DNA of 64,000 nucleotides from Pelistega sp. Lineage in GTDB: Bacteria > Pseudomonadota > Gammaproteobacteria > Burkholderiales > Burkholderiaceae_B. Position 1 is the first letter of the stretch. Every line of letters starts with the position of its first letter. The notes below the pieces were generated by a model. That model was not told the origin of the DNA. It was given only the letters and a program-made list of their open reading frames with translations, and searched no databases. Below are positions 57,718-64,000 of this stretch, piece by piece. The DNA lies in NCBI GenBank assembly GCA_030538255.1, contig JAUNUI010000010.1, forward strand, positions 1 to 64,000, written 5' to 3'. The position numbers were made by a program, and so were the translations under genes.

Positions 57718-58389
57718 TTAAGTTTGAATCTTTTGGTAGAGGCGACTTAGACGAAATAAGCGGTCGCGTTTGAAGAGTCCGGTAATCGGTTCTAGGGCTC
57801 TGCCAATATTCACATGATCAATTAATGCCTGTTCAAATAGCTTGCTAAATAATGCCTGGTGATCTGGCCATAATAGGCTTAGATACTGATCCGGTGTGTA
57901 GAGTAATAGATTGCGTTGACGTAGTTCGGTACGATGAAAGTCTTTAATATTCCAAGTGAGGATTGCGCATTCTTTATTGGGAAAGCGTTGTTTAGCCGCC
58001 ATTGCGCAGGCAATCACGTGCCAATCTTTGCTATCACTATGTTTAAGTCCCCGTTCAAATTCAGTTACCAAGCCCATATTTGCGGCAGGAAATTGTTCTT
58101 GCATTAATTGCCATTCTTGTGCCACAACTTCAGGCTCCACTTTCCAGATGCGTGGCGCATTGCGTTGCCATTCAATACCAATATAATCGCCCCATATGGG
58201 CGTGCAGAGTTTGGCCTGAGCTAAGCGTAAGACTAAATTACGCGTTAAGGTATGCATTAGCACACAGGTGTCAAGAACCACGAGTTCAGGGATAACTTGA
58301 GGAAGGGGCGTGATGCTAGGTGTAAGACGGCGTCGCGACATGGTTGAGCGCAATATGACTGAATGAATAGTGATGTGTGAGTCTAGCAT
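57718..58389 (-). CDS. PIN-domain protein, orphan (VapC-like fold)
   Basis: 223 residues from ATG 58389, or 207 from ATG 58341; no RBS decides. The PIN core has the acidic residues expected of a metal-dependent RNase: VVLDTCVLMHTLTRN (Asp near 40), IGIEWQRN (Glu), KHSDSKDWHVIACAM and ILTWNIKDF (Asp). No antitoxin-like gene is adjacent, so it is not a typical VapBC pair; it may be a housekeeping PIN of the PIN_3 group. It is divergent from clpB. Confidence 0.78.
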   Translation of the reverse strand: MLDSHITIHSVILRSTMSRRRLTPSITPLPQVIPELVVLDTCVLMHTLTRNLVLRLAQAKLCTPIWGDYIGIEWQRNAPRIWKVEPEVVAQEWQLMQEQFPAANMGLVTEFERGLKHSDSKDWHVIACAMAAKQRFPNKECAILTWNIKDFHRTELRQRNLLLYTPDQYLSLLWPDHQALFSKLFEQALIDHVNIGRALEPITGLFKRDRLFRLSRLYQKIQT

Positions 58390-58421
58390 AAGTCTTTTGA
58401 TGCTGTACGCTGCCTATCAGT

Positions 58422-58507
58422 GCTCAGTGAACTAAACCTAGCGAATCAAGCTCAGTGAATTAAGCTCAGTGAATACAACTCAGTGAATCAAGTTCAGTGA
58501 ACTCAGC
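58422..58507. repeat. 14-bp tandem repeat between PIN gene and clpB
   Basis: TCAGTGAAT or TCAGTGAAC occurs at 58424, 58452, 58466, 58480 and 58494, with a diverged unit at 58438, giving six units of exactly 14 bases. The array lies about 95 bases upstream of the clpB promoter, in the divergent region. Confidence 0.85.
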
Positions 58508-58600
58508 ATGAGCCAACGTAAGTATGAGTGAATGCCTCTATAAAATCTTACTAGATTGTAATTGTCTACATGAATTTCTAAAAAAATTCAAGTCAAGCTA

Positions 58601-58627
58601 TTGAAAAGTTAAATTTATACCTCATAT
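58601..58627 (+). promoter_or_regulatory. Sigma-32 (heat-shock) promoter of clpB
   Basis: TTGAAA (58601-58606), 13 bp, then CCTCATAT (58620-58627) fits the sigma-32 pattern CTTGAAA-N(11-16)-CCCCATnT with one mismatch in the -10 and a weak first base. The clpB ATG is about 50 bases downstream, so heat-shock induction is expected. Confidence 0.75.
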
Positions 58628-58680
58628 ATCTTTTATTCGAGCGCACACTGCGCTTACACAAAATTTTAAGGGAAATTATT

Positions 58681-61257
58681 ATGAGATTTGATAAGTTAAC
58701 CACCAAATTTCAACAAGCTTTAGCCGATGCGCAAAGCCTAGCAGCCCGCAATGACAATCAATATATTGAAGCCACCCACGTCTTAGCCGCTATGTTGGAA
58801 GATGCGGACTCTGGCGCAGGTAGTTTGTTAGCGCGAGCCGGCGTACAAGTAAATCGTTTGCGTCAACGCCTAGATGAGGCGATTACGGCGTTACCGCAAG
58901 TCCATGGTGAAGGCGCAGAAATTCAAATTAGTCGCTTCTTAAACCAACTCTTAGTGCGCACTGACAAAGAAGCAGCGCAACGTGGTGATAATTTTATTGC
59001 TAGTGAATTGTTCTTGTTGGTGTTGGCGGATGATAAGGGGCCAGCGGGTGATATGTTGCGTGAATCAGGCTTACAGAAGAAGGCCTTGGAAGCGGCGATT
59101 GAAGCTGTGCGTGGTGGCAGTAATGTGACTGACCAAGAGGGTGAGTCGAACCGTGAAGCCTTGAAGAAATACACGATTGATTTAACCGAGCGTGCGCGCA
59201 TGGGTAAATTGGACCCTGTGATTGGCCGTGATGATGAGATTCGCCGTGCTATCCAGATTCTCCAACGTCGTACCAAGAACAATCCTGTGTTGATTGGCGA
59301 ACCAGGCGTGGGTAAGACTGCGATTGTTGAGGGCTTAGCGCAGCGTATTGTGAATAATGAAGTGCCTGAGTCTTTGCGTGGTAAGAAAGTATTATCACTC
59401 GACTTGGCAGCGCTCTTAGCGGGTGCAAAATTCCGCGGTGAGTTTGAAGAACGTCTGAAAGCTGTGCTTAAAGAATTGTCTCAGGATGAAGGCCAGAATA
59501 TCGTCTTTATTGATGAGATTCATACCATGGTGGGTGCTGGTAAGGCTGAAGGTGCCATGGATGCTGGCAATATGTTAAAGCCTGCTTTATCGCGTGGTGA
59601 GCTGCATTGTATTGGAGCGACTACCCTAGATGAGTACCGTAAATATATTGAGAAAGACGCCGCTCTTGAGCGCCGCTTCCAGAAAGTCTTAGTGGGTGAG
59701 CCTGACGTTGAATCAACCATTGCCATCTTACGTGGCTTGAAAGAGCGTTATGAAATTCACCACGGTGTAGACATTACCGACCCTGCGATTGTGGCGGCTG
59801 CTGAGTTAAGTAATCGTTATATTACCGATCGCTTTTTACCCGATAAGGCGATTGACTTAATCGACGAAGCGGCTGCACGTATCCGTATGGAGATTGACTC
59901 TGAGCCTGAAGTGATGGACCGCTTAGACCGTCGTATCATTCAATTGAAGATTGAGCGTGAGGCTGTGCGTAAGGAAACCGATGATGCTTCTAAACGTCGC
60001 TTGCAATTGATCGAAGAGGAACTTGAGAAACTGCAACGCGAGTATGATGACTATGCTCAAGTATGGAAAGCGGAAAAAGCCTCCGTACAAGGGACTCAGT
60101 CGATTCGTGAAGAGATTGAACAAGTCCGTGCGCAGATGGCAGAGTTCCAACGCAAGGGCCAATTTGAACAATTAGCCGAGTTGCAATATGGCAAATTACC
60201 ACAATTGGAAGAGCGTCTTAAAACTGCGGAGAGTAGCAGCGATAAGGAAACCACCTTATTACGTACTGAAGTCGGTGCAGAGGAAATTGCGGAAGTGGTC
60301 TCACGTGCAACTGGAATTCCCGTGGCGAAGATGATGCAGGGCGAACGCTCTAAATTACTCGCGATGGAAGAGCAATTACATAAGCGCGTGGTTGGACAAG
60401 ATGAGGCTGTGAACTTGGTCGCGGATGCAATTCGTCGCTCACGTGCTGGTCTTTCTGACCCAAGCAAACCGTATGGCTCGTTCTTATTCTTAGGCCCGAC
60501 TGGTGTAGGTAAGACCGAACTGACCAAGGCTTTGGCAAACTTCTTATTCGACTCCGACGAGCACTTGGTGCGTATCGATATGAGTGAGTTTATGGAGAAG
60601 CACTCGGTGGCTCGCTTAATTGGTGCGCCTCCAGGCTATGTGGGCTATGAAGAGGGCGGTTATTTAACGGAGGCTGTGCGTCGCAAACCGTATAGTGTCA
60701 TCTTGCTAGATGAAGTTGAAAAAGCCCACCCCGATGTGTTCAACGTCTTGCTACAAGTCTTGGATGACGGTCGCTTAACCGACGGTCAAGGTCGTACAGT
60801 TGACTTTAGAAATACCGTGATTGTCATGACCTCGAATATTGGTTCACACCAAATTCAAAGCATGGCGAACGAACCCTATGAGGCGATTAAGGCAGTGGTT
60901 TGGGAAGAGTTGAAAGACGCATTCCGTCCAGAGTTCCTTAACCGGATTGATGAAGTTGTGGTCTTCCATGGCTTAGACAATAAGCATATTGCCAATATTG
61001 CTCGCATTCAATTGGCGCGTTTAGAGCAACGCTTAAGCGCACAAGAGATGCACCTTGTTGTAAGTGAAGAAGCTTTAGAGAAAATTGCTGAGAGCGGATT
61101 TGATCCTGTGTTCGGTGCCCGTCCTCTGAAACGAGCAATCCAGCAGATGATTGAAAATCCATTATCTAAGCGAATTCTTGAAGGTGAATTTGCCGCTGAA
61201 GATACGATTCTGGTGGATCGTCAAGGCGATGAGTTAAGCTTTACGAAAAAGGCCTAA
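58681..61257 (+). CDS. clpB: ATP-dependent disaggregase ClpB
   Basis: 858 residues, full length. An N-terminal Clp_N domain (1-145) is followed by AAA1 with Walker A GEPGVGKT (near 207) and DEIH, a middle coiled-coil domain (about 410-525, [20 protein letters not shown]), then AAA2 with GPTGVGKT (near 605) and a C-terminal D2-small domain. It dissolves protein aggregates with DnaK. RBS AAGGGA precedes ATG, and a sigma-32-type promoter lies upstream. Confidence 0.98.
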   Translation: MRFDKLTTKFQQALADAQSLAARNDNQYIEATHVLAAMLEDADSGAGSLLARAGVQVNRLRQRLDEAITALPQVHGEGAEIQISRFLNQLLVRTDKEAAQRGDNFIASELFLLVLADDKGPAGDMLRESGLQKKALEAAIEAVRGGSNVTDQEGESNREALKKYTIDLTERARMGKLDPVIGRDDEIRRAIQILQRRTKNNPVLIGEPGVGKTAIVEGLAQRIVNNEVPESLRGKKVLSLDLAALLAGAKFRGEFEERLKAVLKELSQDEGQNIVFIDEIHTMVGAGKAEGAMDAGNMLKPALSRGELHCIGATTLDEYRKYIEKDAALERRFQKVLVGEPDVESTIAILRGLKERYEIHHGVDITDPAIVAAAELSNRYITDRFLPDKAIDLIDEAAARIRMEIDSEPEVMDRLDRRIIQLKIEREAVRKETDDASKRRLQLIEEELEKLQREYDDYAQVWKAEKASVQGTQSIREEIEQVRAQMAEFQRKGQFEQLAELQYGKLPQLEERLKTAESSSDKETTLLRTEVGAEEIAEVVSRATGIPVAKMMQGERSKLLAMEEQLHKRVVGQDEAVNLVADAIRRSRAGLSDPSKPYGSFLFLGPTGVGKTELTKALANFLFDSDEHLVRIDMSEFMEKHSVARLIGAPPGYVGYEEGGYLTEAVRRKPYSVILLDEVEKAHPDVFNVLLQVLDDGRLTDGQGRTVDFRNTVIVMTSNIGSHQIQSMANEPYEAIKAVVWEELKDAFRPEFLNRIDEVVVFHGLDNKHIANIARIQLARLEQRLSAQEMHLVVSEEALEKIAESGFDPVFGARPLKRAIQQMIENPLSKRILEGEFAAEDTILVDRQGDELSFTKKA

Positions 61258-61305
61258 TGAGCGCTTTGTTAAGACCCAAACGTAGTTGATAACTTATAGA
61301 TAACT

Positions 61306-61344
61306 AGACCTGACCTTGAGAGATATTCAGGGCAGGTCTTTTTT
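61306..61344 (+). terminator. Terminator after clpB
   Basis: AGACCTG-ACCT (61306-61316) pairs with AGGG-CAGGTCT (61329-61339), followed by six Ts. It lies about 50 bases past the clpB stop. Confidence 0.8.
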
Positions 61345-61402
61345 ATAACAGGTTTTTTTATAAGGGGTCTTTTTTCTAAGTTTTTATAACTCAGGTCTTG
61401 TT
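61333..61402. repeat. T-rich ~15-bp repeats after clpB terminator
   Basis: The right arm of the terminator (CAGGTCTTTTTTATAA) is repeated with changes as CAGGTTTTTTTATAA, GGGGTCTTTTTTCTAA and AGTTTTTATAACTCAGGTCTT. It looks as if the terminator arm and T-tract were themselves duplicated. The remaining bases up to 61597 hold the ubiK promoter region, where I see no clear consensus. Confidence 0.6.
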
Positions 61403-61597
61403 TGCAGAGCTAGTGATCTTTTATTCAAGATTTCTCTTTTTTCAAATAAAGTTCTTGTAAATCTTAAGGCGTTGCATGTAGATCTTGAGAGGCGTATTCT
61501 CTTGACTTATTCTGTGACCCTTTCTCCTTAATTGCTTAGGCAAACTTTTAGTCTATAATAAGCACTTAATTTAAGTCCAAACCCTAAAGGAAAGCGC

Positions 61598-61837
61598 ATG
61601 ATTAATCCCAGTCAATTTTTTGAAGAATTCTCTAAGAACGTTCAGGACTTAATTGCTAAAAGTCCAGCAGCGGATATTGAGAAGAACGTTAAGTCATTTA
61701 TGGCGCAAGGTTTTGCGAAGATGGATCTGGTAACACGCGAAGAGTTTGATATCCAACGTGAATTAGTTGATAGCCTACGTCAACGTGTTGAGCAGCTTGA
61801 AGCGAGCATCGCTGCACTTGAGCAGAACGACAAATAA
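61598..61837 (+). CDS. ubiK: Ubiquinone biosynthesis accessory factor UbiK (BMFP domain)
   Basis: 79 residues, one amphipathic helix plus a C-terminal coiled coil (RQRVEQLEASIAALEQ). MINPSQFFEEFSKNVQDLIA and ADIEKNVKSFMAQGFAKMDL are the BMFP/YqiC signature. UbiK assists aerobic ubiquinone biosynthesis as part of the UbiJ-UbiK lipid-binding complex. AAAGGA precedes ATG. Quinones are the electron acceptors of LldD, though no direct link exists here. Confidence 0.93.
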   Translation: MINPSQFFEEFSKNVQDLIAKSPAADIEKNVKSFMAQGFAKMDLVTREEFDIQRELVDSLRQRVEQLEASIAALEQNDK

Positions 61838-62257
61838 ACGTATCGCCATCATGCACGCTATGCGGACAAGATGTGTGCACCATACATGTTAATAACAGGA
61901 ATATGTGCACAAGGCGCAAAGCTTACATAGCAACATCGTGTGTGTACAAGAGGAATAAGCCTAATATAGCAACCGTGTGTAATGAATTAGCGGAATAAGC
62001 CTTAGCTACCGAGAGTACGTATATCGACGAGCTGAGTACGCCTTGCATAGCAAGAGCATGTATGTATTCCTGACGTAGAGCCCCCAGAGCCTCAATATAG
62101 TAATCATGTGGCTGGGGGTTTTATTTTGCTTTCTACAAAATGTCCGATTTATATCATTGAAGCAAGTAAAATAACCTGTATAGAAAACTGATGATGTGCG
62201 ACTATACTTGTCTAATAAGCAGATTTGTCTTCATTATTGAAGAAATAAGGGGGCATT
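61838..62257. other. Intergenic region ubiK - efflux operon with degenerate ~40-bp repeats
   Basis: Phrases such as ATAGCAAC...GTGTGT...GGAATAAGCCT recur with a spacing near 40 bases (61927/61966; 61952/61992) and more weakly up to about 62075. A terminator lies at 62081-62126. No gene is supported. The segment before 62258 has RBS AAGGGGG for the efflux gene. Confidence 0.55.
62081..62126 (+). terminator. Terminator before the efflux operon
   Basis: CCCCCAG (62081-62087) pairs with CTGGGGG (62112-62118), with optional AGCC/GGCT pairing inside, followed by TTTTATTTT. It ends transcription from the ubiK side. Confidence 0.75.
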
Positions 62258-63679
62258 ATGCCAGTTCAACAGCCTCGGCTGAATCGTATCTTTTCACTTC
62301 CATCAAGCGTGCTGTTTGCAGTGATGCTAAGTGCATGCCAGACTCCTACGCCTTATCAAACTGCCGATGTTGCTTTGCCTGCAGAGTATCCCACCCAAAC
62401 TCAGGAGCCCAGAGCGGTCTTAGCGTGGCAGGATTATGTGAATGACCCAAGTTTAGTGCAATTGGTGAATTTAGCCTTAAATCATAATCATGACTTGCAA
62501 ATTGCCAGTCTACGGATTGCTGAAGCGCAGGCCGCTTATGGTATCCAACGCGCAGACTTATTGCCGACATTAAGCGGTAGCGTGGGTTTTGAACGAACAC
62601 GTAGTCCCGCCGATTTATCGCCTAGTGGTCAAGCCATAATTGCCGAAAACTATTCCGTTGGTATAGGCTTGAATCAATGGGAATTGGATTTCTGGGGGCG
62701 TGTGCGCAGCTTGAATGAAGCGGCTTTGCAGCAGTTTTTTGCGACCCAGTGGAACCAACAAGCGGTACGCAATAGTATTATTCAGCAGACAGCACAAACC
62801 TATCTTCAATTGTCTGAACTTGAGAAGCGGATTTTCTTTGCGCAGCGCTCAGTGCAGAATTACCAAAACTCGGTACGTATTTTTAAGCGACGTTACGAGG
62901 TTGGTGCGAGCTCCAAAGTTGAATATGTGCAGGCACAAACTTTATTAACGAATGGCCAAACCTTGGTCTCGCAATTACAGAGTGTGAAGGAACAAACAGC
63001 GAATTTCTTGGTGCAATTAGTTGGGCAACCAGTACAAGTCCCTCAGCCCCAGTTAGATGCGATTGTATTTAAGACCGCCGTCTTACAGACTGGTTTGCCT
63101 TCAGAGTTATTATTGAATCGTCCTGATATCCGTGCCGCTGAAGCACAGCTGCAATCAAAGCACGCGAATATTCATGCTGCACGGGCGGCTTTTTTCCCGC
63201 GTATTGCTTTAACGAGCAACCTTGGTACAGTGAGTGCAGACCTAGATGGTTTGTTCCACTCAGGTAGTGGCATGTGGTCATTCACGCCAAGTATCAGTAT
63301 TCCCATTTTTACGGCAGGTCGCCTGCGCAACAATCTTGTTTTAGCCGAAGTGCGTCGAGATATTGCCGTGCAAGAGTATGAGAAGGTGGTGCAGAATGCT
63401 TTTCGTGAAGTATCTGATGGCTTAGTCCAAGTGAAGCGCCTAGGTGAACAACTGCGTTTGCAGAGTACGGGTTTAGAAGCTTTCCGTGAAGCGGCACGTC
63501 TAGCCCAATTGCGTTACGATAGTGGGGCGGTAGGTTATTTAGATGTCTTAGATGCTCAGCGCAGTCTGTTAAGTGCTGAGCAACAATGGATTCAAACTCA
63601 GAGTGCCTTATTGAAGGCCTATGTTGATCTGTATATTGCGCTTGGTGGTGATAGTCATCAGACTCAGCTCGCGCAGTAA
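62258..63679 (+). CDS. Outer membrane factor lipoprotein of a tripartite efflux system (NodT/OprM family)
   Basis: 473 residues. The N-terminus has a lipobox MLSAC with Cys27 for lipidation. Two OEP repeats follow (about 60-260 and 270-465), giving the alpha-helical barrel and beta-barrel of TolC-type channels; LPTLSGSVGF and SIPIFTAGRLRNN are family landmarks. It lets drugs or other substrates cross the outer membrane, working with the HlyD-family gene 33 bases downstream. AAGGGGG lies before the ATG. Substrate unknown. Confidence 0.92.
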   Translation: MPVQQPRLNRIFSLPSSVLFAVMLSACQTPTPYQTADVALPAEYPTQTQEPRAVLAWQDYVNDPSLVQLVNLALNHNHDLQIASLRIAEAQAAYGIQRADLLPTLSGSVGFERTRSPADLSPSGQAIIAENYSVGIGLNQWELDFWGRVRSLNEAALQQFFATQWNQQAVRNSIIQQTAQTYLQLSELEKRIFFAQRSVQNYQNSVRIFKRRYEVGASSKVEYVQAQTLLTNGQTLVSQLQSVKEQTANFLVQLVGQPVQVPQPQLDAIVFKTAVLQTGLPSELLLNRPDIRAAEAQLQSKHANIHAARAAFFPRIALTSNLGTVSADLDGLFHSGSGMWSFTPSISIPIFTAGRLRNNLVLAEVRRDIAVQEYEKVVQNAFREVSDGLVQVKRLGEQLRLQSTGLEAFREAARLAQLRYDSGAVGYLDVLDAQRSLLSAEQQWIQTQSALLKAYVDLYIALGGDSHQTQLAQ

Positions 63680-63712
63680 ACACGCAAATAATAAATTTAA
63701 ACCTAAATAAGT

Positions 63713-64000
63713 ATGAATATTAAGAAAATATCTTTTATTGGCATTATTGTGATTATTGGGATGTTGGCCTATCTGTCTTGGCAGAAGATGCAAGTCCCCG
63801 ATATGGAAGGTATCGTAAGTGGTAATGGACGAATTGAGGCTACGGAAATTAATATTGCCACGCGTATACCTGGCGAGTTACAAGAGCTGTATGTCCAAGA
63901 GGGTGAGTTTGTTGAACCCGGGCAGCGCCTAGCGAGTATTAAGACAGCAAGCCTAGAAGCGCAGTTACGTGAGGTCCAAGCGCAGAAGCGCCAAGCGGAG
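63713..64000 (+). CDS. HlyD-family membrane fusion protein, 5' end only
   Basis: 96 codons visible from ATG 63713, open to the window end. One N-terminal membrane segment (ISFIGIIVIIGMLAYLSW) is followed by the start of the biotinyl-lipoyl-like domain (GNGRIEATEINIATRIPGEL, VQEGEFVEPGQRLASI) and coiled coil. It resembles YhiI/YbhG-type adaptors of ABC exporters, so an ABC transporter gene would be expected next; EmrA-type is also possible. It follows the outer membrane factor gene on the same strand. Confidence 0.88.
   Translation, partial: MNIKKISFIGIIVIIGMLAYLSWQKMQVPDMEGIVSGNGRIEATEINIATRIPGELQELYVQEGEFVEPGQRLASIKTASLEAQLREVQAQKRQAE

Noticed and set aside
57718-58389. VapBC toxin-antitoxin module
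   Set aside because: Only the PIN-like gene is present; no antitoxin gene lies on either side.

Overview
The window looks like chromosomal DNA from a low-to-mid GC member of the Alcaligenaceae (Betaproteobacteria, Burkholderiales). The evidence is gene order: bamD/rluD-pgeF-phaC-phaB-phaR, scpB-rluB, rimP-nusA-infB-rbfA-truB-typA and pyrG-kdsA-DUF1330-eno-ftsB are typical of Bordetella and relatives, but base composition here is clearly more AT-rich than in Bordetella. An Oligella/Pelistega-type organism would fit; I cannot name the species from sequence alone.

Layout. 0-0.4 kb: 5' end of a minus-strand type V autotransporter with an extended signal peptide (ESPR). 1.2-3.6 kb: tex. 4.2-8.0 kb: lldP-lldR-lldD L-lactate operon with two GntR-type operators upstream. 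8.4-18.4 kb: DinG/YoaA helicase, bamD, rluD (start region tandemly duplicated), pgeF, the PHA genes phaC-phaB-phaR, and a COG0523-like protein that kept its CxCC motif but lost its GTPase motifs. 18.5-18.8 kb: two initiator tRNA-fMet genes. 18.9-30.2 kb: scpB, rluB and the rimP-nusA-infB-rbfA-truB-typA translation operon behind a promoter and long structured leader. 30.8-32.8 kb: DUF2946 protein, PPK2-type polyphosphate kinase, tRNA-Asn.

33.3-37.1 kb is an AT-rich accessory island: an unrecognised 394-aa protein, two small membrane-segment proteins, a truncated copy of one of them made by a microhomology deletion, and a 68-aa protein overlapping an ADP-ribosylglycohydrolase gene. It resembles an orphan immunity or toxin-neutralisation array, but no toxin lies in the window. 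37.1-41.9 kb is the catechol branch of the beta-ketoadipate pathway (catR, catB, catC, catI, catJ, catD) with CatM/BenM-type operator sites; catA and the final thiolase are absent here. 42.2-48.6 kb is mostly minus strand: DyP peroxidase, a YgaP/BigR-like sulfur operon (DUF2892, rhodanese, ArsR), a YahK-type reductase, an SDR, a LysR regulator, YqaA and YdcH. 48.9-51.2 kb is a three-gene phospholipid operon (CDP-alcohol phosphatidyltransferase variant, PlsC-type acyltransferase, CdsA-type cytidylyltransferase). 51.3-56.1 kb is pyrG-kdsA-DUF1330-eno-ftsB. 56.3-64.0 kb holds a LysR regulator, a PIN protein, clpB with a sigma-32-type promoter, ubiK, and the start of a tripartite efflux operon (outer membrane factor plus a truncated HlyD-family gene).

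The most pervasive unexplained feature is short locus-specific tandem repetition. At least a dozen arrays of different sequence (units 14-81 bp, 2-6 copies) sit mostly just after stop codons, with a few inside genes (lldP, scpB) or over a start (rluD). No insertion sequence, CRISPR array, rRNA gene or prophage was seen.
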